A DNA stretch of 64,000 nucleotides. Origin: Kaistia algarum (GTDB lineage Bacteria > Pseudomonadota > Alphaproteobacteria > Rhizobiales > Kaistiaceae). Under the pieces are notes generated by a model, which worked only from the letters and a program-made list of their open reading frames with translations, was not told the origin of the DNA and did no database searches. How positions within the stretch are numbered: position 1 is the first letter of the stretch; each line of letters begins with the position of its first letter. A program made the position numbers and the translations under genes. This document shows positions 48,693 through 57,701 of this stretch, one piece after another. The stretch is taken from assembly GCF_026343945.1 (NCBI RefSeq), contig NZ_JAPKNJ010000003.1:496001-560000 (forward strand). Reading direction: 5' to 3'.

Positions 48693-49910
48693 ATGGACCG
48701 CTCTGTCTTGCGATTCGCCGTCGTCCTCGGCCTGCTGAGTGCCATCGGGCCCTTCGCCATCGACATGTATCTGCCAGCCCTGCCTTCGATCGGCGCAGAT
48801 CTCAAGGCCGATAATACCGCGGTCCAGATGAGCCTGATGGCCTTTTTCCTGTCGCTCGGTTTCGGCCAGTTGGTCTATGGCCCGGTCTCCGACATGGTCG
48901 GGCGCAAGCCGCCGCTCTATTTCGGCCTCGCCCTCTTCATGGTCGGCAGCATCGGCTGCGCGCTGTCGCCGTCGATCGACGTGCTGATCGCCTTCCGCTT
49001 CGTGCAGGGGCTCGGCGCCTGCGCCGGCATGGTCGTGCCGCGCGCCGTGGTGCGCGATCTGCACACCGGCGCCGAGGCGGCGCGGCTCATGTCGCTTCTG
49101 ATGCTGGTATTTTCCGTCTCGCCGATCCTCGCCCCGCTCTCGGGCAGCGCCGTGATCGCGCTCGCCGGCTGGCGCGGCGTGTTCTGGGTCGTGCTCGGCG
49201 CGGCGGTTCTCGGCGTCGTGCTGCTCGCTCTGGCGCTGCCGGAAACGCGGCCGGTCGCCGAGCGGCGCGAGAGCAGCATGACAGGAGCGATCCAGGCCTA
49301 TGGCTACCTGCTGCGCGACCGGCATTTTCTCGGTCTCGTCTTCATCGGCGCGTTCGGTATAGCGAGCTTCTTCGCCTTCCTGGCCAATTCCTCCTTCGTG
49401 ATGATCGAGCACTATGGCCTGACGCCGACGCAGTACAGCTTCGCTTTCTCGGTGAACGCGGTGTCCTTCATCGGCGTCTCGCAATTCGCCGGCCCGATCG
49501 GGGCGCGCTTCGGAATGGTGCCGATGATGCGCTGGGCCGTCCTTGGTTATGCGGCCACGATGGTGCTGCTGCTCGCCCTGTTCCTGCTCGGCATCAGCGC
49601 GCTGCCGGTCCTGCTGGTGCTGCTGTTCGTCGGCTTCGGCTTTCTCGGCCTCGTCATCCCGAGCTCGGCCGTGCTCGCCCTCGATGCGCATGGCCCGATC
49701 GCCGGTACGGCCTCGGCGCTGATGGGCACGTTGCAGTTCGGTGCCGGCGCCGTCGTCATGGCGATCGTCGGGCTGTTCTTGAATGGAACCGCCCTGCCGA
49801 TGGTGGTGGGCATCGCTGGCGCCGCGCTGGTCTCGCTGACGCTGACGCAGCTGACGCTCGGCGGCGCGGCCGGTCGGCGCCTCAGAGCCCAGGAAGCCCC
49901 GGCAGAATAG
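48693..49910 (+). CDS. Bcr/CflA family multidrug efflux MFS transporter
   Basis: A 405-residue, 12-helix drug/proton antiporter. IGPFAIDMYLPALPSIGADL at the start and GPVSDMVGRKPPL (motif A), FRFVQGLGACAGMVVPRAVV are typical of Bcr/CflA. ATG at 48693 follows AAGGAA; an ATG at 48612 would add 27 non-conserved residues. The divergent TetR gene suggests ligand-controlled export. A G/C-rich terminator follows at 49960. The other Bcr/CflA gene (16184-17449) is a diverged relative, not a recent duplicate by eye. Confidence 0.93.
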   Translation: MDRSVLRFAVVLGLLSAIGPFAIDMYLPALPSIGADLKADNTAVQMSLMAFFLSLGFGQLVYGPVSDMVGRKPPLYFGLALFMVGSIGCALSPSIDVLIAFRFVQGLGACAGMVVPRAVVRDLHTGAEAARLMSLLMLVFSVSPILAPLSGSAVIALAGWRGVFWVVLGAAVLGVVLLALALPETRPVAERRESSMTGAIQAYGYLLRDRHFLGLVFIGAFGIASFFAFLANSSFVMIEHYGLTPTQYSFAFSVNAVSFIGVSQFAGPIGARFGMVPMMRWAVLGYAATMVLLLALFLLGISALPVLLVLLFVGFGFLGLVIPSSAVLALDAHGPIAGTASALMGTLQFGAGAVVMAIVGLFLNGTALPMVVGIAGAALVSLTLTQLTLGGAAGRRLRAQEAPAE

Positions 49911-49959
49911 GCGCGCCGCGCCTTATCGGCCGGCCCCGGCTGGGGGTAACGAATGGCGG

Positions 49960-49986
49960 AGGGCGCTCCGGCGCCCTTTTCCTTGT
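49960..49986 (+). terminator. Terminator after the second MFS gene
   Basis: AGGGCGC-TCCG-GCGCCCT (49960-49966 with 49971-49977, 4-base loop), then TTTCCTTGT, about 50 bases after the stop codon. Confidence 0.75.
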
Positions 49987-50023
49987 ATGATGCGACGACG
50001 ATTCCGCGAGCGGACCGCAAGCC

Positions 50024-50818
50024 ATGCGCCAATATCTCAACCTCATGGATCTCGTGCTGAAGACGGGCGCGGTCAAAACCGACCGAACCGGCACCGGCAC
50101 GCTGTCGATCTTCGGCCATCAGATGCGCTTCGATCTCGCCGACGGGTTTCCTGTCGTGACGACCAAGAAGCTGCATCTGAAGTCGATCATCCACGAACTG
50201 CTCTGGTTCATCCGGGGCGACACGAACGTCCGATATCTTCGCGATAATGGCGTGACGATCTGGGACGAATGGGCCGACGAGAACGGTGATCTCGGCCCGG
50301 TGTATGGCGCGCAATGGCGCTCCTGGCCGGCGCCGGACGGCCGCAAGATCGACCAGCTTGGCGAGGTCATCGAGGCGATCCGCAAACGCCCGGATTCGCG
50401 CCGCCTGATCGTCTCGGCCTGGAACCCGGCCGAAGTCGACCAGATGGCGCTGCCGCCCTGCCATATGATGTTCCAGTTCTACGTCGCCGATGGCCGGCTC
50501 TCCTGCCAGCTCTACCAGCGCTCGGCCGACATCTTCCTGGGCGTGCCGTTCAACATCGCCTCCTATGCGCTGCTGACGCTGATGGTGGCGCAGGTCTCCG
50601 GGCTTGAGCCGGGCGACTTCGTGCACACGCTCGGCGACGCGCATCTCTATTCCAACCATCTCGACCAGGCGCGCGAGCAGCTCTCGCGAGAGCCCCGCGC
50701 CTTGCCGGTCATGAAGCTCAATCCGGCGGTGAAGCGGATCGAGGATTTCCGGTTCGAGGATTTCGAATTGGTCGGCTACGAGCCGCATCCGGCGATCCGG
50801 GCGAAGGTCGCGGTGTAG
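50024..50818 (+). CDS. thyA: Thymidylate synthase
   Basis: ThyA makes dTMP from dUMP with methylene-tetrahydrofolate, producing dihydrofolate. The 264 residues equal the E. coli length. Key segments are [17 protein letters not shown], the catalytic cysteine in [12 protein letters not shown] (Cys about 146), [20 protein letters not shown], and [12 protein letters not shown]. The dihydrofolate reductase gene folA lies about 2 kb downstream on the same strand, with three genes in between. Codon use and length are ordinary. Confidence 0.97.
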   Translation: MRQYLNLMDLVLKTGAVKTDRTGTGTLSIFGHQMRFDLADGFPVVTTKKLHLKSIIHELLWFIRGDTNVRYLRDNGVTIWDEWADENGDLGPVYGAQWRSWPAPDGRKIDQLGEVIEAIRKRPDSRRLIVSAWNPAEVDQMALPPCHMMFQFYVADGRLSCQLYQRSADIFLGVPFNIASYALLTLMVAQVSGLEPGDFVHTLGDAHLYSNHLDQAREQLSREPRALPVMKLNPAVKRIEDFRFEDFELVGYEPHPAIRAKVAV

Positions 50819-50902
50819 GATCGATCTGTGGCGACCGTCACATCGGCGGGGTGGACTGCGTTATAGATCGAGGCGTGGATTCCCCGCGACCCGAGGATCG
50901 TC

Positions 50903-51904
50903 ATGCGCGCCGCGCCTTTTGCTCTTGCCGCCTGCCTTCTCGCCGCCCCGGCTTTCGCCAATGATTCGACGGCGGAACTGGGCGCTGGCGGTCTCGCTTA
51001 TGTGACGACCGAGGCGGTGCAGATGAAGTCGGAGGACCTGTTCATCTCGATGGACGAGGTGAGGGTCCGCTATGCGTTCGAGAATGTTTCGGACCAGGAC
51101 GTGACCTCTCTCGTCGCCTTCCCGATGCCGGACATCAAGGGCGACGTCGATTTCATGGAATCGGTACCGGTCGATGATCCGCTCAATTTCCTCGGCTTCC
51201 GGACAACGGTCGACGGCCAGCCGGTCGAGGCAAGCGTGCAGCAGCGCGTGACCTCGCTCGGCATCGATCAGACGGCCTATCTGACGTCGCTCGGCATTCC
51301 GCTCGCCCCGCAGAACCCAGCGACGCGGGCGGCGCTCGACAAGCTTCCGCCCGAAAAATGGGAGGAGTTGATCCATCTTGGTCTGGTCGCCGTCGACGAG
51401 TTCGACCAGGGGCAGGGCTGGGAGAAGCATCTGGCACCGATGTGGCTGCTCCAGACCGCCTATTACTGGCAGCAGACCTTCCCGGCGAAGAAGACCCTCA
51501 TCGTGGAGCATATCTACAAGCCGAGCGTCGGCATGACTTCGGGCGTGACCTTCGCCTCGCCAGAGAGCCGCAAGGAGGCCTTCTTCCAGGACTATGAGCG
51601 CAAATATTGCATCGACAAGGCGTTCCTTGCCGCGACCGACAAGGTCATGGGGCAGGGTTCGGGAAGCGACTATATGATGGAACACCGTCTCGACTATATC
51701 CTGACGACGGCGGCGAACTGGGCCGGCTCGATCTCGAAGTTTCACCTGACCGTCGACAAGGGCGCGGCGGCGAACCTCGTATCGTTCTGCGGCGACGGCG
51801 TGAAGAAGACAGGACCGACGACGTTTGAGCTGAGCGCCGACGACTACTATCCCGAGAAAGACCTGCACATCCTGATCCTGGCCCGGCCGGAGACGACGCC
51901 GTGA
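50903..51904 (+). CDS. Exported DUF4424 protein
   Basis: A 333-residue exported protein. The signal peptide MRAAPFALAACLLAAPAFA ends at AN. The mature part (STAELGAGGLAYVTTEAVQM, NVSDQDVTSLVAFPMPDI) matches DUF4424, a periplasmic family of Rhizobiales without a known function. Two cysteines (YCIDKAF and SFCGDG) could form a disulphide. Its end overlaps the GNAT gene start (GTGA). It lies between thyA and folA, but I see no link to folate. Confidence 0.83.
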   Translation: MRAAPFALAACLLAAPAFANDSTAELGAGGLAYVTTEAVQMKSEDLFISMDEVRVRYAFENVSDQDVTSLVAFPMPDIKGDVDFMESVPVDDPLNFLGFRTTVDGQPVEASVQQRVTSLGIDQTAYLTSLGIPLAPQNPATRAALDKLPPEKWEELIHLGLVAVDEFDQGQGWEKHLAPMWLLQTAYYWQQTFPAKKTLIVEHIYKPSVGMTSGVTFASPESRKEAFFQDYERKYCIDKAFLAATDKVMGQGSGSDYMMEHRLDYILTTAANWAGSISKFHLTVDKGAAANLVSFCGDGVKKTGPTTFELSADDYYPEKDLHILILARPETTP

Positions 51905-52404
51905 GCCGCGCCGGGGTGACAATTCGTCCGGCCCGGCCGGGAGAGGCGGGACTGGTGCTCGATTTCGTCCGCGCGCTCGCCGACTACGAGAAGCTGGCGC
52001 ATGAGGTCGAAGCTGACGAGGCGGCGATCGATGCGGCGCTGTTCGGCGCGGCGCCGCGCGTCTTTTGCGACATCGCCGAATGGGCTGGCAAACCGGCCGG
52101 CTTTGCGCTCTGGTTCTATTCCTACTCCACGTTTCGCGGGGCGCACGGGATCTATCTGGAGGACCTCTTCGTCCACCCCGAATTTCGCGGAAAAGGCATC
52201 GGCAAGGCGTTGCTGCAGCATCTGGCGCGCCGCTGCGTCACCGAGGGATTGGCGCGCTTCGAATGGCAGGTGCTCGACTGGAACACGCCGTCGATCGCCT
52301 TCTACGAGGCGCAGGGGGCGAGGCGCCATCCCGAGTGGCAGCGCTGCCGGCTCGACGGCGAGGCGCTTTTTGCCTTTGCCGGCACGGAGCCTCTGGCGGT
52401 CTGA
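51901..52404 (+). CDS. GNAT family N-acetyltransferase
   Basis: A 167-residue acetyl-CoA-dependent acetyltransferase resembling the spermidine/diamine acetyltransferase branch. The acetyl-CoA motif is DLFVHPEFRGKGIGKALL (about 88-105, V-P-x-x-R-G-x-G-x-G), followed by FEWQVLDWNTPSIAFYEAQG. The GTG start overlaps the DUF4424 stop. Substrate unknown; polyamines or amino acid analogues are possible. Confidence 0.9.
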   Translation: MSRAGVTIRPARPGEAGLVLDFVRALADYEKLAHEVEADEAAIDAALFGAAPRVFCDIAEWAGKPAGFALWFYSYSTFRGAHGIYLEDLFVHPEFRGKGIGKALLQHLARRCVTEGLARFEWQVLDWNTPSIAFYEAQGARRHPEWQRCRLDGEALFAFAGTEPLAV

Positions 52405-52460
52405 CGCGAAAGCCGCCATATGCTGGCCGCTACGACAGACCCCATATCCGGAGCCTTGCC

Positions 52461-52973
52461 GTGAAGAAAGTCGAAACTTGGATCGAGAGCGTGCTGCTCG
52501 CCAGCCGCTGGATCCTTGTCGTGTTCAATTTCGGCCTTGCGGCGGCGCTTGCCGTCTATGCCGTCTCCTTCATCTTCAAATTCATCAAGGTCGTGCAGGG
52601 CGTGTTCGTTCTCGATGAGAGCGAAATGATCCTGTCGATGCTGAGCCTGATCGACGCCACGCTCGTCGCCAGCCTCATCCTGATGGTTATGATTTCGAGC
52701 TACGAGAACTATGTCAGCCGCCTCGACAATGCCGAGGTGCAGCTTTCCTGGCTCGGCAAGCTCGATGCCGGCAGCCTCAAGATCAAGGTCGCCTCCTCGA
52801 TCGTCGCGATTTCGTCGATCCACCTGCTGCAGGTGTTCCTGAATGCCGACCACTATGACAACAACAAGATCATGTGGTTCGTCATCCTGCACATGACCTT
52901 CGTGATATCGGCACTGCTGCTCGGCGTGCTCGACCGCATTACCTCCAAGGGCGATTCGCATGGAAAACCGTGA
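52461..52973 (+). CDS. YqhA/UPF0114 family membrane protein
   Basis: A 170-residue inner-membrane protein with three or four helices (about 10-35, 58-80, 106-130, 138-155). VETWIESVLLASRWILVVFN and SLIDATLVASLILMVMISSY match the UPF0114/YqhA family. Function is unknown, possibly a small channel or carrier. GTG at 52461 follows GGAG. Its 3' end overlaps folA by 14 bases, so they are co-transcribed. Confidence 0.88.
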   Translation: MKKVETWIESVLLASRWILVVFNFGLAAALAVYAVSFIFKFIKVVQGVFVLDESEMILSMLSLIDATLVASLILMVMISSYENYVSRLDNAEVQLSWLGKLDAGSLKIKVASSIVAISSIHLLQVFLNADHYDNNKIMWFVILHMTFVISALLLGVLDRITSKGDSHGKP

Positions 52974-53484
52974 CCCGCTGCGCATATCGCTGATCGCGGC
53001 GGTCGCCGACAACGGCGTCATCGGGCGGGACGGCGCCATGCCGTGGAAGCTCTCGACCGATCTTCGCCGGTTCAAGTCGATCACCATGGGCAAGCCGGTG
53101 ATCATGGGGCGCAAGACGTTTGAATCGATAGGCCGTGCGCTGCCGGGCCGGATCAACATCGTAATCAGCCGGCGCGGATTTCAGGGGGCAGGCGACATCG
53201 TCGTAGTGCCGACGCTGGATTCGGCCGTCTCGGCCGCCATCGCCGCCGGGGCGGCTTCCGACATGGTCGAGGGGGTCGTGATCGGCGGCGGCGAAATCTA
53301 CCGCGAATTCATGCCTCAGGCGCGGCGGCTCTACATCACCCATGTCGCGCTCTCGCCGGATGGCGACGCACATTTTCCGGCAATCGATCCGTCGACATGG
53401 CAGGTCGTTTCATCCGAAGATGTCCCGGCCGGACCAGGCGATACGGCGGCCAGCCGTTTCGTCGTCTATGAGAAGGCCGCCTGA
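52960..53484 (+). CDS. folA: Dihydrofolate reductase
   Basis: FolA reduces dihydrofolate to tetrahydrofolate with NADPH, closing the cycle opened by thyA. The 174 residues show ISLIAAVADNGVIGRDGAMP, WKLSTDLRRFKSITMGKPVI, GRKTFESIGRALPGR and GGGEIYREFMPQARRLYITH, all standard. The start overlaps the yqhA-like gene. The product is the target of trimethoprim-type inhibitors in other bacteria; nothing in the sequence predicts altered sensitivity. Confidence 0.96.
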   Translation: MENRDPLRISLIAAVADNGVIGRDGAMPWKLSTDLRRFKSITMGKPVIMGRKTFESIGRALPGRINIVISRRGFQGAGDIVVVPTLDSAVSAAIAAGAASDMVEGVVIGGGEIYREFMPQARRLYITHVALSPDGDAHFPAIDPSTWQVVSSEDVPAGPGDTAASRFVVYEKAA

Positions 53485-53617
53485 GCGCGGTTATCGTTGA
53501 CAGTCGAGCGGGCGCACCCCACTTCTGGCGTCGCTGCCCGCACTGCGGTATGGCCGGACGGTGGTGCTTCCGTGAGAAGCGCCGCCCGACCGATAGAACG
53601 CGATCGAAGGAGAAGAG

Positions 53618-54754
53618 ATGCCCTGGAGCAACCAGACGGGCGGCGGTGGCGGTTGGAAGGGGGGCGGCAATAATGGCGGCCCCTGGGGACAGGGCCCTCG
53701 CAGCAGCGGACCCAATCCGCCGGACCTCGAGGAGCTTCTTCGCCGCAGCCAGGACAAGCTGAAGCGTGTGCTTCCCGGTGGTGGTGGCGGTTCGAGGGGG
53801 GCCTTCAACCCCGTCGTGGCGCTCATCGTGCTTGTCGCCGTCGTCGCCTTCCTCGGCTACAATTTCTTCACCTTCCGCGTCGACGCCAACCAGGTCGGCC
53901 TCGTGCTGCGCTTCGGCCAGTTCGACCGCCAGGTCGGCCCGGGCCTCTCCTTCCGCCTGCCTTATCCGATCGAGACCGTCTATACGCCGTCGGTCACCGA
54001 AGTGCGCCAGACGACGGTCGGCTCCATTCCCGGCGCTTCGGGCGGCCGCGATGCCTCCGCCGAGAGCCTTATGCTCACCGGCGACGAGAATATCGTCGAC
54101 ATTGATTTCTCTGTGCAGTGGGTGATCAACAACGCCCGCGACTACCAGTTCAACGTCCAGAACGTGGAAGGTACAGTCAAGGCGACGGCGGAGAGCGCCA
54201 TGCGCGAGGTCATCGGACGTTCCGATGTCGAGCGCGTGCTCACCGAAGAGCGCCTCGGCATCCAGACCCAGGTCCAGGACCTGATCCAGCAGCGGCTCAA
54301 CCAGTATGGAGCCGGTGTGCAGATCACGCAGGTCCAGTTGCTCAACGCCAGCCCACCGCCGGAAGTCATCGATGCGTTCCGCGATGTGCAGGCGGCCGAG
54401 CAGGATCAGGACCGTCTGCGCAACGAAGCGCAGACTTACGCCAATCGCGTTCTTCCGGGCGCCCGCGGCCAGGCTTCGCAGATCGTCGAAGCCGCCAATG
54501 CCTATCGTGACCAGATCATCGCGATCGCCAAGGGTCAGGCCGATCGTTTCGTCAAGGTCTACGAATCCTACAAGGTCGCCCCCGACCTGACGCGTCAGCG
54601 CATGTATCTGGAGACCATGGCCAACATCCTCGCCAATTCCGACAAGGTGGTCATCGACGAGAAATCCGGCAACGGTGTCGTTCCCTATCTGCCGCTTCCC
54701 GCGCTCACAGGCGCTCCGGCCCCATCGGGCGCTAATGCGGGAGTGAAGCCATGA
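53618..54754 (+). CDS. hflK: FtsH modulator subunit HflK
   Basis: HflK is a SPFH/prohibitin-type inner-membrane protein that, with HflC, cages and modulates the FtsH protease. The 378 residues have a Gly/Pro/Asn-rich cytoplasmic N-terminus (1-60), a single helix (about 64-84), a band-7 domain starting FRVDANQVGLVLRFGQF and a periplasmic coiled coil. AAGGAGAAGAG precedes the ATG at 53618. The hflC start overlaps its stop (ATGA). Confidence 0.96.
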   Translation: MPWSNQTGGGGGWKGGGNNGGPWGQGPRSSGPNPPDLEELLRRSQDKLKRVLPGGGGGSRGAFNPVVALIVLVAVVAFLGYNFFTFRVDANQVGLVLRFGQFDRQVGPGLSFRLPYPIETVYTPSVTEVRQTTVGSIPGASGGRDASAESLMLTGDENIVDIDFSVQWVINNARDYQFNVQNVEGTVKATAESAMREVIGRSDVERVLTEERLGIQTQVQDLIQQRLNQYGAGVQITQVQLLNASPPPEVIDAFRDVQAAEQDQDRLRNEAQTYANRVLPGARGQASQIVEAANAYRDQIIAIAKGQADRFVKVYESYKVAPDLTRQRMYLETMANILANSDKVVIDEKSGNGVVPYLPLPALTGAPAPSGANAGVKP

Positions 54755-55683
54755 AGGGCGGAATTTTCGGCGGCCTCGGCGTCGTCATCCTGATCGTCCT
54801 CGCCGTCCTCGGTTATACGAGCCTCTTCGTCGTCGACCAGACGCAGCAGGGTCTCGTGCTGCGCTTCGGCCGTCCGGTGCGCGTCGTCGAAGAGCCGGGG
54901 CTCTACTTCAAGGTCCCGCTGGTCGACAATGTGGTGTTGATCGACAATCGTCTGCTCGACATCGACTCGCAGCCGATCGAGGTCATTGCGCGCGACCGCA
55001 AGCGTCTCGTCGTCGACGCCTTCGGTCGCTATAAGATCGTCGACCCGCTGCTGTTCTACCAGGCGGCCGGCTCGATCGATGCGGCAGAGCAGCGCCTCGC
55101 CGTGATCCTGAACTCGGCCATACGCGGCGCGGTTGGCCAGATGGACTTCTCCAACATCGTTCGCGATGGTCGTGCGGGGCTGATGGACAGCATCACGCGG
55201 CAGGTCAATGCCGAGGGTCAGCGTCTGGGCATCGACGTCGTCGACGTGCGCATTCGCCGTGCCGATCTGCCGGCGGCGAACAGCGCCGCGGTGTTCCAGC
55301 GCATGCAGACCGAGCGCCAGCGCGAGGCGACCGACATTCGCTCGCGCGGCGAGCAGGAGGCGAAGACGATCCGCGCCCAGGCCGACCGCCAGGCGACCGT
55401 CATCGTCGCCGAGGCGAACCAGCAGGCCGAAGAACTGCGCGGCGACGGCGATGCCCAGGTGAACCGCACCTTCGCGGCCGCCTACGGGCAGGACCCGGAT
55501 TTCTTCGCCTTCTTCCGCTCGATGCAGGCCTATACGGATGCGTTCAAGGGGGACACGACCCGGCTGGTCATCTCACCGGATTCGGCCTTCTTCCGCTTCT
55601 TCAAGGACCCATCGGCGGCTGGAGTCAATCGTCCGGCACCTCCGGTCGCGGCGCCTGCCGCCCCGGCGGCCGCCGCTCCATGA
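54751..55683 (+). CDS. hflC: FtsH modulator subunit HflC
   Basis: HflC is the partner of HflK in the FtsH-regulating complex. The 310 residues have a helix at about 5-24, then the band-7 domain (VDQTQQGLVLRFGRPVRVV), a coiled coil rich in Arg/Gln/Ala (EQEAKTIRAQADRQATVIV) and FFAFFRSMQAYTDAF. The C-terminal tail is Pro/Ala-rich. It overlaps hflK upstream and the DUF2065 gene downstream by four bases each. Confidence 0.96.
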   Translation: MKGGIFGGLGVVILIVLAVLGYTSLFVVDQTQQGLVLRFGRPVRVVEEPGLYFKVPLVDNVVLIDNRLLDIDSQPIEVIARDRKRLVVDAFGRYKIVDPLLFYQAAGSIDAAEQRLAVILNSAIRGAVGQMDFSNIVRDGRAGLMDSITRQVNAEGQRLGIDVVDVRIRRADLPAANSAAVFQRMQTERQREATDIRSRGEQEAKTIRAQADRQATVIVAEANQQAEELRGDGDAQVNRTFAAAYGQDPDFFAFFRSMQAYTDAFKGDTTRLVISPDSAFFRFFKDPSAAGVNRPAPPVAAPAAPAAAAP

Positions 55684-55871
55684 TCGATCTGGTCGCGGCT
55701 ATCGGTCTTGTCCTCGTGATCGAGGGCGCCTTTTATGCAGGGCTGCCCTCGGTCGCGAAGGCCATGATGCGTCAGGGGGTCGAGGCCCCCGACCAGACGT
55801 TGCGGCTTTGCGGCCTCGCGGCACTCGCCCTCGGGGTGGGTGTCGTCTGGCTGGCGCGCGTCTCGGCCTGA
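55680..55871 (+). CDS. DUF2065 small membrane protein
   Basis: A 63-residue, two-helix membrane protein (about 2-20 and 43-60): MIDLVAAIGLVLVIEGAFYA, then LRLCGLAALALGVGVVWLAR. This is DUF2065, which often follows hflC. Function unknown. It overlaps the hflC stop (ATGA), so it is translationally coupled. Confidence 0.9.
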   Translation: MIDLVAAIGLVLVIEGAFYAGLPSVAKAMMRQGVEAPDQTLRLCGLAALALGVGVVWLARVSA

Positions 55872-56004
55872 CGCTTTCGCGCTCGATTGAAACGCGCCTT
55901 TCTCCGACCTAGTTTTCCTTTCATCTTTTCGGGCAAGATGCGCCGTGCCGCCTGAGGAGGCGTCCAGCCGTCCCGCATGGCGCGGGGCGAACAGGGAGAG
56001 ACCG

Positions 56005-57552
56005 ATGCAAGCGTTTGCGAGCCGCCCTGTCGACGACGGTGCGACGAGGCGGCGGGGCGGGGGCATGGCGTTGCTGCGCCGCGCGGCGCTGGCGGTCTTC
56101 ATCGCCACCGGCTTTCCGGCAGCTGCCTTCGCGCATGGACCCGACTCGGTCGCCGATCTTGCCGCCGGGCTGCTCGATTCGGTCGTCAATATCTCGACCT
56201 CGCAAACGGTCGAGGGAACGCGCGGCGGACCGGTGCCCCCCTCGCCGGAGGGGCTGCCGTTCCAGGAATTCTTCAACGAGTTCTTCAAGAAGCCCAAAGG
56301 CAAAGACGGCGCCGCAGAGCCGCCGCCGCGCCGCGTCCAGTCGCTCGGCTCGGGCTTCGTCGTCGATGCGTCCGGCATCATTATCACCAATAATCACGTC
56401 ATCGAGGATGCCGACGAGATCGTCGCCAATTTCTCCGATGGCTCGAAGCTAACGGCGACGCTGATCGGCAAGGACGAGAAGAGCGATCTCGCCGTCCTTC
56501 AGGTCAAGCCGAAGCCAGGCAAGCCGCTCAAGGCGCTGAAATTCGGCGATTCCGACAAGATGCGCGTCGGCGACTGGGTGATGGCGATCGGCAATCCGTT
56601 CGGCCTCGGCGGCACGGTGACGCTCGGCATCGTCTCGGCGCGTAACCGCGACATCAATTCCGGCCCCTATGACAATTTCATCCAGACCGACGCCGCCATC
56701 AATCGCGGCAATTCGGGCGGGCCGCTGTTCAACATGGAAGGCGAGGTCATCGGCATCAATACGGCGATCATCTCGCCGTCGGGCGGCTCGATCGGCATCG
56801 GCTTCGCCATCCCCTCCGATGCTGCCATCCATGTCGTCGACCAGTTGCGCCAATTTGGCGAGACGCGGCGCGGCTGGATCGGCGTGCGCATCCAGCAGGT
56901 CACCGACGAGATCGCCGACAGCCTCTCCATGGGCTCGCCGCGCGGCGCGCTTGTCGCCGGCATCACCGACAAGGGCCCAGCCGACGAGGCGAAGCTGGAG
57001 CCGGGCGACGTCATCATTTCGTTCGACGGCAAGCCCGTGACCGAGATGCGCGATCTGCCACGCCTCGTCGCCGATGCGATGATCGACCAGACCGTCGATC
57101 TGGTGGTGGTGCGCAAGGGCGCGGAGCTGACGCTGCAGATCAAGGTCGGCCGCCTCGCCGAGGCCGAGCCGGCAGCCGACGACGCGGCGCCCGCGCCGGA
57201 CAAGGAAACCCCGCCCGCGCCGGAGCCGCCCAAGTCGGAGCAACCGGCTGAGGCCCCCGTGCTGGGGCTGACGCTGGCCGAGCTGACGGCGGACCTGCGC
57301 GAGCGCTATTCGGTCCGCCCCGAGGTCGAGGGCGTCGTGGTAACCGACATCGCCGCCGGCAGCAGCGCCGAGGAAAAGGGCATCACGGTGGGCGAAGTCA
57401 TCGTCGAAGTGGCCCAGGAACCCGTTGCCAAACCGCAGGACGTGACGGCCCGCATCGACCAGCTCAAGAAAGACGGCCGCAAGCTGGCGCAACTCCTCAT
57501 CGCCAGCTCGACGGGCGAATTGCGGTTCGTGTCGCTGGCACTGGATCCGTAG
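56005..57552 (+). CDS. degP: Do/DegP-type periplasmic serine protease
   Basis: A 515-residue HtrA-family protease and chaperone of the periplasm. Signal peptide: MALLRRAALAVFIATGFPAA (about 21-40), cleaved near AFAHG. Catalytic triad: His in TNNHVIEDA (about 131), Asp in SDLAVLQ (about 161), Ser in GNSGGPLFN (about 237). Two PDZ domains follow (about 300-385 and 430-510), joined by a Pro/Glu-rich linker. The ATG at 56005 follows GGGAGAG; the ATG at 56065 would start just at the signal peptide and is the alternative. It closes the hflK-hflC-DUF2065 operon, as is usual. Confidence 0.95.
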   Translation: MQAFASRPVDDGATRRRGGGMALLRRAALAVFIATGFPAAAFAHGPDSVADLAAGLLDSVVNISTSQTVEGTRGGPVPPSPEGLPFQEFFNEFFKKPKGKDGAAEPPPRRVQSLGSGFVVDASGIIITNNHVIEDADEIVANFSDGSKLTATLIGKDEKSDLAVLQVKPKPGKPLKALKFGDSDKMRVGDWVMAIGNPFGLGGTVTLGIVSARNRDINSGPYDNFIQTDAAINRGNSGGPLFNMEGEVIGINTAIISPSGGSIGIGFAIPSDAAIHVVDQLRQFGETRRGWIGVRIQQVTDEIADSLSMGSPRGALVAGITDKGPADEAKLEPGDVIISFDGKPVTEMRDLPRLVADAMIDQTVDLVVVRKGAELTLQIKVGRLAEAEPAADDAAPAPDKETPPAPEPPKSEQPAEAPVLGLTLAELTADLRERYSVRPEVEGVVVTDIAAGSSAEEKGITVGEVIVEVAQEPVAKPQDVTARIDQLKKDGRKLAQLLIASSTGELRFVSLALDP

Positions 57553-57563
57553 GGGCGCTCCAA

Positions 57564-57613
57564 CCCGCCCCTTGAGGGAGGGTCAAAACCGCGAGAGCGG
57601 ATTTGGGGAGGGG
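57564..57613. repeat. REP-like palindromic element after degP
   Basis: CCGCCCCTTGAGGGAGGGTC (57564-57583), a short middle (GCGAGAGCGG) and GGGGAGGGG form an interrupted palindrome between the convergent degP and alpha/beta-hydrolase stops. Its core matches that of the element at 27764-27783 in inverted orientation. Probably a dispersed intergenic repeat. Confidence 0.6.
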
Positions 57614-57701
57614 CTCGCTTCGGCGAAAGACTGATTTTCGACTCCAGCCACCGCCGGGAGCGGGGGACGTTGCCTCCCGGCGATGGCATTGATCTCTGCG
57701 A

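Noticed and set aside
57564..57613. Palindromic repeat as part of a CRISPR array
   Set aside because: Only one unit here, no regular spacers and no cas genes; it matches a dispersed element seen also at 27.7 kb.
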